Positions 34,907-46,377 of a stretch of DNA of 64,000 nt are shown piece by piece. Each line of letters starts with the position of its first letter. Position 1 is the first letter of the stretch. The translations under genes were made by a program, and so were the position numbers. The DNA is taken from NCBI GenBank assembly GCA_036971715.1, contig JAVHJL010000002.1, positions 2,016,501-2,080,500 on the forward strand. The letters are read 5' to 3'. The stretch comes from Arthrobotrys musiformis (Eukaryota > Ascomycota > Orbiliomycetes > Orbiliales > Orbiliaceae). The notes under the pieces are model-generated. The model saw only the letters and a program-made list of their open reading frames with translations, was not told where the DNA came from and searched no databases.

Positions 34907-36606
34907 TCATTGAGGATGGCCAAAACCATCATTCACTGGCCGTATATGTCGAGGAACTCTTTCTTGTGCGGCCGCCTTCACGGCTGCAGCCGCCTTACGC
35001 AAGATATTCTTTGTATCCCATGAGCCCAGATAGTCCTCTGTCTCGCGCTCTATCACATCTAACATATCGTACTGGTCCATGCCAACCCGCGACCCCAGAT
35101 CATTACCAACTTCGAATCGAAAGTAGTTGTTATGAAACTGTAGCAGTTCTCTGACTTCGTGATGTGCCCGCCTTGTGTTTGTGGCTAAGTCTTTGAGAAA
35201 CTTTAATAGGTCCATGGCGTAAGTACCTAATCCTTCGTTATCTCTAATTTGGATATCGGGTGAGGCCCCCGTTCCAACACTGATGAAAGATTTTATGGGG
35301 AAAGCTTTGCCGTAGGTTTGAACCACCTCCAGATAGGTCAGCATTGCCGGGTTGTTGTACCCGAGACCTAAGGTTAACGTTTCAAAGCGTCAGAAAATTA
35401 ATGTTGCTCTTCTAGCTCGATTTTTCCAATTGGGGGTGTGAATGTAATTCCCAACTTTCAACAGGAGTACCGAAATATCTGTCATACCTCCATCAGAATA
35501 CTCTGTTCCGTTAATTTTCATTGACGTAAAAAATGTGGGAGCAGCAGAAGTGGCTCTTACTGCCTCCCATATTCGGACTTGTTCCTTCATGGCTTTTTCG
35601 CCCCATGTCCTAAATAATTTGGGTGTCCCATCGATATCCTGGGTTCTTACGGCAACCACGAAACTATACATCTCCATTTGTGTTAAATCTCGAGAGGTTA
35701 TATGACCTTTTATAGGAGTTTTTGTATAGGGAGGTCTTACGCATAGTTTTCAGGACTTACACTTTACAGGCATTTGGGTAATAGTTTACCATCCATTTAT
35801 TCCCCGCGTATTGTTTTACGACTCCTTCAAGAACGTCCGCGTCGAATCTCGCTTTCGTTGCCCCGAACCTGACTAGACGCTCTAATGTATCGATCCCAAA
35901 TATCTGTTTCGCCATGTCTCTATATGCCTGAATACACTCGTCGATACTCATTTGTAGTCTCCCTAGCATTATTGCAATGATCCCGCCTGTGCTGGTGCCG
36001 CTTATCATATCAAAGTAGTCGCAGGGTCTTGGGTTCTTTACATTGGGCGCAACTTGCTGCATGATACGCTTAACAATCAAAAGCGAGGATAGGCCGCGGA
36101 CTCCACCTCCATCTACAGCAGTTGGATCAAAGTATTAGCCTATAAACAATTGATGAGGGTAGAGCCCAACGTCCGCGCCCGATACAAACCTAAGCACAGC
36201 ACCCTTAATGGGTGCTCATGGGGGTAGCTCGATGGCCCAAATTGGCTTATAAGACTTCTTAAAGTCTGAATTTCGCTCTCTTCTTCATATACCATCTCTT
36301 CGTGCCGGCGGTTTTCTATTTCTTTCTGCTTTGCGACAAGTGCTACATCTTTGATTTCGATGCTGCCACCAGATATGCTTTGGCTGGTGTTCCCGGCTAG
36401 GGGAGTATTGGCAACACAGGTGTTGTAGACAACAGCTGAAGTAGCGACTGCCGCGAGTGAAACCTTGATATTGAAAAAGTTTAGACCTCGAGTTAGAGAT
36501 TTTTGATTCACATCTACAGTCCTAATCAATTGATGGAAATAGCCCTTACCGTAACAGGGACTGTAAGTACAGCTGCTGCTGCCTCAGCAAGGACAAAAAG
36601 CACCAT
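34907..36606 (-). CDS. Patatin-like phospholipase
   Basis: Five exons: 36606..36550, 36463..36190, 36112..35761, 35663..35488 and 35367..34907 (439 residues). All introns are GT..AG; the first contains CTAAC. Splicing rebuilds the three patatin signatures exactly across exon borders: the oxyanion loop D111GGGVRG, the nucleophile elbow G149TSTGG (Ser151) and the catalytic D285GG followed by LGYNNPA. The N-terminal 110 residues begin with a hydrophobic Ala/Val-rich stretch (about 1-36), likely a membrane anchor, then a charged helix (KQKEIENRRHEEMVYEEESE). Patatins hydrolyse acyl chains of phospholipids or galactolipids. The exons are well supported by homology to the fungal family; the membrane anchor is inferred. 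Confidence 0.85.
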
Positions 36607-37550
36607 AGTTATCTCGTTTACTACTGATAGCAATCTTGAAGGCCAAACTCCGCAAATGCTTTCGAAATTTCAATTAAAAAAAAGATATAGCTTCGGAGGA
36701 ATTAGGGGTATATAGGCGACTGCACAGGTTAATTTCCGTGAGGTTCTACGTTGAGGTTAGTTAGTTTTGCCGGGCCAGTAAGTTCCTTTTAATTTGAGGC
36801 CATGACTATTCGGCCGACTTATATTCATGTTGGTGCGGTCCATATATATGCATATATGAAGAGCTAAACGCTGTGCGGGATTTCGGTGTCGAATTCCAAG
36901 AGCCTCAATTAAGACCCAACCATTGACAAATGACAAATATGTCAATGCCAAGGAGTTATTTGGGAGTCGATGAATTCATGAAAAATCGAAGCCTTCCGAT
37001 GGTCTGTATCGATTTCATGTTCCACAGCTTAGTTCTAGCTGGTCTCGAGGCTAAGTTTTAGCCACTGCTATCGATGTAATGCACTGTTTGCTTTTCGACA
37101 AAACTTTCTCCACTCTAACGCTTCATTATACGTAGCCTTGATCCTGCCTTGGCCCTTGGCACCAAAATACCTGAATTTAGTCACTATCTAGTTTACCCCG
37201 GTGACATGCACACAGCGACCTGGCTCGATGATTGTGGAGATTAGCGATCATGATTGCTGACTGATTTTCCAGGTTTGCCGGGCTTGCACTCATACTCTCA
37301 AATTTTCTTTAGCTATAGTATCTATACCTGCATGATGCAGTATACCAATTATAATAGCTACGCACTTGTTGTCCTATTATGCATTGTATTTATTCAGCAA
37401 GGATTACTACCGGCTTTCTCTGGCCTCGCCGGCTCGTTGCCATAATAGTATTGTTTCCCCAGGAGATTTTCTAAATCCGTGTAATTACAAAGGGTAAAGA
37501 CATATCGATACTCTTTCAAGGAAATTTAAGGAAATTCGCAATACCGCAAT
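36607..37550. other. Spacer
   Basis: Phospholipase promoter region and 3' end of the receptor gene. Contains the third dispersed 13-mer. No gene recognised. Confidence 0.5.
37041..37053 (-). repeat. Dispersed 13-mer TAGCCTCGAGACC, copy 3
   Basis: Exact reverse-complement copy in the spacer upstream of the phospholipase gene. Confidence 0.6.
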
Positions 37551-39258
37551 TTAAACATCTTCCGAGATCACAAGGCCACTGGAAGCGGGTCGCTTTTCGG
37601 CCGGGTCGGCCGGATGAGCTTTTACCGAGCCTAAGCTAGCTCTAAGTACCTCTTCATAATTTTCTGCCTCCTCTTCTATATCTGAGGGTATTTCGTCTAT
37701 TATATAGACGGTAGTTTCCATGACGGAAGAGTTATTGGTACTAGGGTTGGTACTAGAAGATGTTGCTGTGCTGGTGGACCTTGATCCCCATCCCGTAGAG
37801 GCTCCTCCGCTAGATTCTGATCTAGTCCTCGATGAATTCGCCCAGTGTTTCACGTGTCGCCCATACCCATTCGATATAACCGATCTTTGGTATGCCTCAG
37901 CTTGGTGCACAGGTAGTCGTAGCACACCTGGTTTCTCCGCTGGTGCCTTAGGCCCAGTTTCGTGACCATGCGTCACGAGCTTGGTAAATTTTTTTAGAAA
38001 TCTGAGGATGAGATGATTGAGCGCCGGTAAACAGGCTATTATGCAAGCCAAGCTGCACTCGAACATGCTCCAGAAAGCAACATCGGTAGCATTCCAAGTA
38101 ATGTCGTAGGAGCCAACCATGATCCTGTAGAATAAGAAGATCCGAAGTAAACTGCATAAAATGGTAAAGACGCCAAGGGTAAGGAGGACAACCAGGTTAA
38201 ACTTTTTGGGACTTGACATTGGAAGGGCCCATAAAATTATAAGTGGCGGGAGAATAGTGAATATGTCAAGAAGGATGTGGCCAACGATGAGCCCTCCGTA
38301 CATTGAGAGAGATACCGCCCCAATACATGTGCCATCCAAACTAGCCTCAAGCTCAAATGACATGCTTAGAGGCAGTCCACATTCAAAAGTATGGCAGGCA
38401 AGACAGATGAGAAGGTATAGCCATGATACCCAGATAATTGATAAGAGGTAACGTCGATGAAGTGTTAATTGCGATGGAGTGAGTCGTAGAAGAAGGTGAA
38501 GAATCGAAAGTCGGCAGAAGTGTAAAATGGCAAACCAAAAGTTCACGTGCACGTACTTTATCTAGTATCAGATGTTAGTCAAGTCTAAATATAATTGGGG
38601 CCCAATAAGAGCCCGCTGGCTACGATTTGGCAGAGTTCTCCTAATATCTTATAGATATCGATAAAACCCGTCAATTCGCATGCGCTAAGCATGTAAATAT
38701 CAATATATACTCACAAGGATGAAGTTATGGATATCCTTTCGAGACAAGTCGTAGACGTGGTACCCCATACCGGTACCCCAGACGGCTAGATCGAATCGAT
38801 TTATAATTTAAGCATTTGTACGCCACATATGTACGCACGACGGTAGGTGCGCTGCCTCAGTTTATTGATATATTGCTAACATACCTACCGCGTTGACTGC
38901 ACTGAAAACGCAATAAGAAACCTAGTTTGACGAGTGGTGGTTGTGAGTGAAATGTAGAGTATTAGTGCATGGCGGAATTTAATTAATTATCGATACGCAC
39001 AAGTGCCGGCACTATAATCCAATCATCTGCTCCGAAGCCCGACTTGTACCGAACCCAAATGCGAAGACACACCGTAGGGATTGTGATACAACAAGCTACT
39101 GCCCCGATAATGAAACAATAGAGAGAATTGCTTGGTGGTTTGTAATTATGGTTGACAACCAGAGGAAACTCGAAATCGTATGGGAAGTCTTTGAAAAGAT
39201 AAAAGAGGCTCCTGAGGTACTCCCTATCTGCATCTGTTTGTGGATTTGGCGGCTTCAT
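37551..39258 (-). CDS. PTH11-like rhodopsin-fold membrane receptor
   Basis: Four exons: 39258..39001, 38921..38885, 38785..38715 and 38561..37551 (458 residues). The 37-nt second exon uses donor gtatgt and restores the hydrophobic stretch PALVSYCVFSAVNAVAVWG; alternative short exons also keep frame, so this part is the least certain. The protein shows the fungal rhodopsin-domain pattern: first membrane helix then RIWVRYKSGFGADDWIIVPA, the GTGMGYHVYDLS segment, the helix HVNFWFAILHFCRLSILHLLLRL, and four more helices with conserved cysteines in the CHTFECGLPL loop. The cytoplasmic tail (about 335-458) is Ser/Thr-rich with acidic end. Members sense surface or host cues in fungi such as Magnaporthe. 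It lacks an N-terminal CFEM domain. Ligand unknown. Confidence 0.83.
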
Positions 39259-39787
39259 CTTGGGTTGAATCTTTCGTTGGAATTGAATCTGCAACTAAAG
39301 CTATCTGAGTGTTGTTCGGTTGTGGAATTGCTGCATTGGCGACCTGATCCTCTGCCACACTTCGTTCTCATGGTCTGATTCGCGAACCGCTTTTCGAAAG
39401 CAATAAGGCCAGAGGAAAGAGAAACCTGTGGGAGGTCGAGGGAAGAAATACTCGTGCTGTGCGTGCCCCGACCGATCTTGAGGCATAAGGAAGGCCTCAG
39501 CTAAAAGAGTCTCAGCCTGTACCATGCTCCTTCAGGCCCCTTGCATTCTCTCAGCCTAACTGGGCCTAGGCATCAACTCGCTCAACTGTGTCGTCCGAGC
39601 GTTCATGAAGTGCGGTTTTGATGATTTCATGCTTTGACGGAAAACACCGCTCCTCCTCAGAATTGCAGCCGCACAATTACACCTTCACGCACGGATTGCA
39701 TTGTCGGTCACATAAGCCAGACCACTCTACATCTACATCCTCAGCATCCACAGAATTTCAAGTTTCTATTCCTAGATCCTAGGCTTC

Positions 39788-39803
39788 TTTTTTTTTTTTT
39801 TTT
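39788..39803 (+). repeat. T16 homopolymer
   Basis: Uninterrupted run of 16 T followed by further pyrimidine tract. Confidence 0.85.
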
Positions 39804-41050
39804 CCTTTTTTCTTTACTCAAAGAAATGTGACAGCGTTGTAAAAGTATTGAAATTGGTAAAGGGGGCGTATACGGAGGGTGATTTCACAAATATTAATGT
39901 GATATTATGTCACTCTTCCCCAACTAGAGCTAGGTGGGTCCTCACAGATTAGATCGCTTGGATGCGAGTGCTCCGATTAACGAGACACGGAGTCCTGGCA
40001 GCAAGATCGCGCCGCAGGCTCTTGACCTTTGCAGATGAGAAATGGCTCACATTTTGGTTCCCTTGCCTGCATCGAGGACATCACGGAGCTGCAGAGTATC
40101 CCGTCTCGCATTATTGCAAATCAAACCGCGGAGATTCGTTTTCACGATGCCGGAGCTCACGCTCCCCTTCTTCTTCTTCTTCAGATCTTCTACCGTTTTC
40201 GGTTCTGCATTGAACCACGTTTCTTACTTGTCAGAAAAAGAAGATCTCTTCCGGAATTCAATCCAGCTTGGTCGAGACCAACTAACTAGTCAGAATGCAA
40301 AAGTGACAATTCGATCACGCCGCTACTGTGTAGTTTGGGGTTACTTACACCGCGTGATTGGCCAAACAATCCAAACAATCCACTATCATTGGCCAGCGAG
40401 TTTAAGGTTCGCTCGCTTGCGCAGCCAGGGCCAACCCTGGAACCTGGGGGTCACCAGCCAAACTCCTGCGTGCTATTTCAGTAGACGTACATGTAGGTAT
40501 ACGACTTAGGAGCTACCCCCTTGGCAATATGACCTAACTGTGATTAAATATACCGGAAAATATACTAAGTAGTATGTATGCTAAAATTCCACTCAGAAGG
40601 TAATACCAATAGATATCTAATAATTGTGTACTGTATATACTCCGAGTACCCGTTGCTCCAATTTCGATATTTGCTTGTAGGTCGTACAGTACGTAGTTGT
40701 TTTACAAAGGTTCGGCCTCAAAATGTTTTAATATCACTCGCAGGCTGATTGAGAAGACATTCTGGGACTGTCGATCGACTTGGACGAGTATTACGCATTA
40801 AAATGAACTAATTCGCACTAAGTCTGGGGTGTCAATCAAAATGCTCGCACGCAAAGTTTTACGTATACTGCTCGTTTGGTAGCCTATAGCAAGCCCTGTT
40901 CCAATCAATGAATTTGAAGAAGCTTAATTAACATTCTTGGCATTGATTCGCTTGTTAAAAGTTGCCCCGCTTCGTCGCAAGTATATTTACTGTTGGTGGT
41001 GTTCTTCAAATCGTCGCTAGATAGCCCCCTAATTGACTAATTATTCTTTC

Positions 41051-41136
41051 GACTAGGATCAAAGTTGGCCTTGGGACTAGGATCAAAGTTGGCCTTGGGA
41101 CTAGGATCAAAGTTGGCCTTAGGACTAGGATCAAAG
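41051..41136 (+). repeat. 24-bp tandem repeat, about 3.6 copies
   Basis: Unit gactaggatcaaagttggcc plus ttgg. Copies 1 and 2 are identical, copy 3 differs by one base, copy 4 diverges after 14 bases. No gene covers it. Confidence 0.92.
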
Positions 41137-43082
41137 ATGCTAAGTCTTTAACCAGTATCAAATTCAAAAGCCGAATTTTGCTTTGTACAATGAAGAAGAA
41201 ACCTAACCCGAGAGTCAAAACACATTTTCGAAGCATCTAATACACATCTAAAAAATATTCCTGCGTCGATTAAGTCTCTTGCAAGTGCTCCACGTAGATC
41301 GATAAGCTAGATTTCCGGGAAATTATTCCTAAATCGGTACCGGCACGCCCAGGGTCTGGGTCGAAACAATCCTAAATCATATATATAGGATCTAGACCGA
41401 GGGATCTACTCAGTATACTAGTATGTCAGAATAAATCAGACATCTTAAGTCCGGGCCTGGTCTCGTTCCCAGACGTCACAAAGGGGGCCCCATCCGGGCC
41501 CATTCCACGCAAAACCATGAACAGACCTGTAGCGTAGCTAAGCTGTGCAGATGATGATCTCTTAGTTGATGTGCAGAGCTCAGTAGGTTGCACGTTATCC
41601 GCGGTATTAGCTCCATGCCGCAGGTCGCAGCATTTAATGGAGCATACGTATATACGACCAACATGATCTATTTTTATAACTGTCCGAATAGGCACGAATA
41701 CCGAATGGTAAACAATAACAACTCGCCAGTAATACCAGCAACTTTCATCCAACAGCAAAGAACAATTTTGTTCCTGTTAAACCAATCCTCTATTAATCTA
41801 ATTGAGCCACGTTTGATAACTGCCTAGGTACTATAGAAGAATTTCCCAGGCTCGTATCAACTTGAAGTAACGTACAGCTCCAGTAGATTTGAAGAGCCTC
41901 GTTTGGCTGTAATAGGGCCAAAAAATCGACTTGGGTTTACTTTGTTAACTCGCAGATCTACCAGTTACCCGTGCTGCAGTAATTACTAGGTACTGATGCC
42001 TAAAATCTAGTTGGGCAACAGCACCTAAGACTATTTGGGGGAAGGGCTATTGAGAACTTCAGTTTCAATAAACTTGCGCTCGTTTCCTCGAGCTCTTTCC
42101 ATAAACCACGCAACACAACAGGGTCGTACGCGAGACGGGAATGGCGCAACTCAACCGAAGCCCCAGATCAAGTTTCTAGAGAGCAAATATACTTCTGTCT
42201 ATAAGCTTCTGTCAACCGCCTGAACCGACTTTCGAAGATTACTTAGCAATAAATTTAGGGTCACTTACATCTAGCATATAACCAACGTTGTATTACCGAT
42301 AACAGTGCATTCTACACGTTCCGCCTATAGCATCTTGAGAGCTATTGTCTTCTTCCATGGAAGACCTGCTCCCGAACCCGCGCTTGAATATATTCATATG
42401 CAATCAAGAATGTATCGGTTTACGTGACGGTACTGTAATGGTGATTATCGCAGCCGATCGAGCATGTAACGCGCGTATACGTGCCATTGCATTGCAGACA
42501 TCGAAGGCCTGGATTCCAACCCACGTTTTGTGTTGTTGTGGCAGTTCACCGTTACACAAGCCTTGTGTTCGCACTGCCATGTGTTCCAACGCAAGAAGGG
42601 CCCGAGACCCAACACAATAGGGCCTCATACTCATACCACCCCGAAGCCTCAGGCCATATGGCCATGTGCATACGTACGGCTGCTGGTGTTCTTAGCTTCG
42701 TAAACCAAGCGCATATTAATGGGCGACTCGTCAACGGGTTTTAAGCAGGTCTATATTTATGTCCTTACTCATTTCTGCCGTATATATTATGTTATAATTT
42801 AACATTAATGCATTGCATTACCAGATCTCGGTCACACCAGGAATCCCTTTAATCTTTTGACAAAATTTAAAAATTCGTCAAAGTCCTTCACATGAAATGA
42901 AAGATTAAAGATAATATAGGGTTGAAGACTAAAATTATGTTCTTAGGGCTGCTCAATATTTATGCCTTGGTTGTCTCAAGATCTTGAAAGAGTCCCCTTA
43001 GAAGGTACGAACTAGTCTTTCAGCTATGGTAATACGATTAACATCGTCGCAGTGGCCCGCCCCCTAACGGTAAACATAAATA

Positions 43083-43548
43083 TCAGCTCTCAAGCTTCAC
43101 ATATCCATTTGAAAGAGGTTTCTCCAGCGGAGCTAGCCTACCTCCGGAATAGTTCTCTATACACGCTGACGGCAGGTATACACCACGGTCACCCTCTCTA
43201 TACCATACACTATTGCTAGTCATTAGCCTTGACTTGTTCTCAAAGAACTCTGGAGCATTTAATCAAACTTTTAGCATACCTACTATCCCCATAACCACCT
43301 GGCTCAGTGTCAGCGTAGCACGAAAATGTCAATTTCGTCCCGGGTGCGTAATATCCGACAAATTGAGCGGCAACTCGAGGGCTATTACGGTACGGTATCG
43401 GCCCTGACCCACAAGAGCTGCGGACCTGACAGGTAAAAACACCGCTGGAAATTTGTGGAGCTGGTGCAGGTAGGGAAGACACCATCGGCGATGCTGCCAA
43501 TATCGACAATAGCGCCCCAATCATGGCAAACCCTTTTGTTTGTTGCAT
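43083..43548 (-). CDS. Small secreted SH3b-like protein, 131 residues
   Basis: Exons 43548..43280 and 43209..43083 join across a 70-bp intron (gtatgc..atag) to read GDSSVWYREGDRGVYLPSACIENY; without splicing the frame ends early. Residues 1-25 form a signal peptide (ILAASPMVSS). The mature domain (about 36-115) fits the bacterial-type SH3 (SH3b) pattern seen in small fungal secreted proteins: a cysteine-bearing VRS strand, APGTKLTFSCYA, and the W-x-(6)-G-V-Y-L-P-S-A-C core. Five cysteines. Such proteins may bind cell-wall peptides or act as effectors; the function here is unknown. The recovered second exon carries the conserved Trp, which supports the splice. Confidence 0.8.
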
Positions 43549-44798
43549 GCGCCGTTTCTAAACTTTGCTGCAGGCTAGTGTTCTAGCGTCGTGGAATATA
43601 TATATCTATGTTGAAAAGATTTGGTGCGGAGAATATAGATTTCCAACAAAACGAGATCGAGTGATGTGCTAGCTGCCTTTAAATATGAGACTTCGTCTAA
43701 TACTCTTTAGATTTTTTTACCACGTAAATAAATTTTAAATTCGTTATGATGAGGAAAAGAATTCAAGCTCGAAGGATCAGTAAATACGGTACATACTAAT
43801 ATCCACGCCGGACTTTCGTATTCCCCACCTTGTTATAGCCTGCTTCGATGTAACATTACACCCACAATTTGTCGCAGCGAGGCAAGCAGTAGTAAATCCA
43901 AGGTCGTAGCTTAGGCCTTCAGTCGGATCATATGATCATGCGTGAAAACTTAAACTATTCTGTCCACGGGTGTCACAAAAATCCTTCGAATCCTGAATAG
44001 GGGGACCGCGCATCACGCTGTGCTAGGATCTACTTTGGTACTTTTATCGCACTAGGAGAGTGAAGCAGTGTTGCTTTATAGCTCTACCATTTTGAATAGC
44101 ACTATTATAATGAGTTTATTCACTGATTTGGCAATACGTTACACAATGGGTTTCATTCGATTGACACCAAACCAAGTGGAACCCAACTGAAATCCCACCA
44201 AGTCAAGAAATATGTGACTAGGGTTTGTACCGGGTATAAATGTATTGATACCCCTCCTTTCTCATGGCTCCCAGTTGTGACCACGATTAATGATGATGTA
44301 TCCGCAATTCTCTGACACCAAGTTGCTAGCTGCAACCAAGTGAAAGACGGACGCACCATATTTCAGCTAGCTAAGAGAAGAATACGCCTTTCCTCCGGCC
44401 TCCTCAATCAAGAATTTCTCTTGGTAGCTAGTGCTCTATTTGATCATTCGCAAAGAATTGGAGGAGAGGGTTCCCTCTAATTCAGCATCATGAAATATGA
44501 TGATATCACTGACTACAAATCCATATCTATTATTCCGGGCACCGAAAAAGTTGTAAGCTCTGGATTTAACAAAAAAGAAGTAAACGCTACATATCATATA
44601 ACTCCGTTCCATGCACGAAAACAAAAACCAAGAAAGAGAAGTGGGGAAAGGGGAGGGAAAGGGGAGGGAACCGGGAAAAAGAAATATCGAAGAAACACGC
44701 CAGGCAATTTTTCGTGCTGTATCCATAAAGATAGAAATATAGAGCAGTCTCGGCCTCAAGAGCTTAGTTGGGTAGGTACTAAGAATGACAAAGACAAT
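43549..44798. other. Spacer with G-rich motif
   Basis: Promoter of the SH3b-like gene and 3' region of the NoxR gene. A G-run cluster at 44643 is the only notable feature. Frames such as 44490..44834 are not supported as genes. Confidence 0.5.
44643..44668 (+). other. Potential G-quadruplex motif
   Basis: Five G-runs of 3-4 bases separated by A or AAA (GGGGAAAGGGGAGGG followed by AAAGGGGAGGG), with another GGG at 44673. This fits the four-run G3+ N1-7 rule on the plus strand. It lies about 130 bases past the NoxR stop codon, on the non-template side of that minus-strand gene. Confidence 0.6.
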
Positions 44799-46377
44799 TT
44801 ATTCAGATACCCAAATCTATGCAAATATTGTTAGTAATTTATTTTATAGTTTCCATAGTAGTCACATTGGAGCATACCTCAAGTTTACCGATCGTCGATC
44901 TCGAAATGCGAGCGGTATCTTTACTAGTTTCAATTGCGGCATCAAGGTCCTCCTTGTCAACGATAGCGATCTTATCAGTTTCATCCTTGATTTCGATCTC
45001 ATATCTTCCCGACAAATTCAACTTTTCCCGAACACGGGCGTGGAATTCATTAAGCTCGATATCCGGAGAAACGAGCATTAATCTCATTTTGTCGTTTTTG
45101 TTATGGTGAATCTTAACTTTGACCTATAAGATGGTTAATATCTACACCCCAAGAGGTTTGACCAGTTACATACTTGGGTCATGTCAACTGGGGGGAGATT
45201 CTCCAGTGACATAGATTGCCGGTATCCTCCGTCGAAACTCGAGCTCCGGAAAGTAACAACACTATCCCGGATTCTATTGACAGCTGTTGGCGGGATAGCC
45301 GTTGGCATTTGCGATCCGATAGGATTCGGGAGTTGGGGGAGCGCAGCGGAAGGTGGCGAAGAAACAGGTGGTGAGAAAGTTAAATCACTTCCAGTAGTAT
45401 CCCTATTCGATATTGGAATCTTGGAACTTCTGTCTGGAATAACCAAATTGGTCGCTGCGAACGATTGCACTTCCTCCGGCCGCTCATCAATGAGTGGCTT
45501 GTTCTTTTCTACACCGTCAAAGCCAGTGTGCATGTTGGAAGAATCTACAGACGCCACTACTCTAGCTTCGCCTAGGTAGTCTTTCGTCTTGTAGTTCTTC
45601 ATCTTGATACCGCTGGGCCGAAAAAGCGTCCCGACTGGCACCGAGAAGACGGTGAAGCCCTATTGAAAAATTAGCTGGAAAACTACATTTTTCCGTCGTT
45701 GTAACAAAGGCTTACATCGGCCCCTTCTGCAATAGCTTCATCGATGACGTTATGGGCTTCGATTTGTTTTTCCTTTGCCGCGAAGCCAAGATCCTCCATA
45801 CCATTCTTGTGCTCCTCGTCATCTTTGCTATTTGACGAGTACAGGCGGCAAAGACCTCGATTGAACAGAACCTCGCAGGAGTATAGGCAGAACTTTAGCC
45901 CCAGCTGCTCATAGTTGATAGAATGATTGCCTCGTAAATATAGTAACGCATCATTAAAGTTATTCGCAGCCTCAGTGAAATCGCTGAGGAGGAAGTTCGA
46001 AACACCGAGCTGGAAATAGGCGACGGCAAGATAGTTATCGAGATCGATTGCGCGGTGGTATACGCTAACCTAGCGAGGCGGGAGTATGTGAATGAGTATT
46101 GCAATACTGTGGCTTTAATTCAGACTATAGTGACAAGGAACGGGCTACTTACTGCTTTCTCGTGTTCACCAAGGGTTGCCTGCAGAATACCAATGTTGAA
46201 TAAAACTTTCGCACTATCTCCGATAGATTCGAACTTCGCGAGCGCCGCGCCATAGTCGGGCTGATCTAAATCACAAAGCTCCAGGGCTTGTACCCATGTT
46301 TCGATTTCCTAGACCCCACTGTTAATCATGACTCAAGAAGGTACGGGAAGATGCCTCCGTACTTGTTTTAAAGACAT
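44799..46377 (-). CDS. noxR: NADPH oxidase regulator NoxR (p67phox-like)
   Basis: Six exons: 46377..46363, 46308..46153, 46069..45716, 45659..45174, 45123..44878 and 44816..44799 (424 residues). The tiny first exon gives MSLKQ and the tiny last gives IWVSE, matching the ends typical of fungal NoxR. TPR repeats occupy about 1-160 and bind Rac. The Nox-activation motif KDYLGEARVVASV (about 201-213) parallels the Nox2-activating region of p67phox. A Ser/Pro-rich linker (about 214-337) leads to a PB1 domain (338-419; KDETDKIAIVDKEDLDAAI). NoxR activates the fungal NADPH oxidases at membranes to make superoxide for hyphal growth, sexual and infection development. The linker is shorter than in many NoxR proteins (about 500-560 residues overall). 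Confidence 0.93.

Larger units (their letters stand above)
39259..43082. other. 3.8-kb spacer with repeats
   Basis: Long AT-rich spacer. It holds a T16 tract (39788), a 24-bp tandem repeat (41051) and several short frames (39962..40509, 42345..42744) without signal peptide, domain or coherent splicing. A frame at 39301..39525 minus lies just upstream of the receptor and could belong to its leader, but nothing supports it as coding. Confidence 0.45.

Noticed and set aside
34657..35154. 165-codon frame on the plus strand
   Set aside because: Overlaps antisense to the last exon of the patatin gene; no domain.
41006..41236. Frame with LILVPRPT repeats
   Set aside because: It is merely the translation of the 24-bp tandem repeat, which is divisible by three; no other coding evidence.
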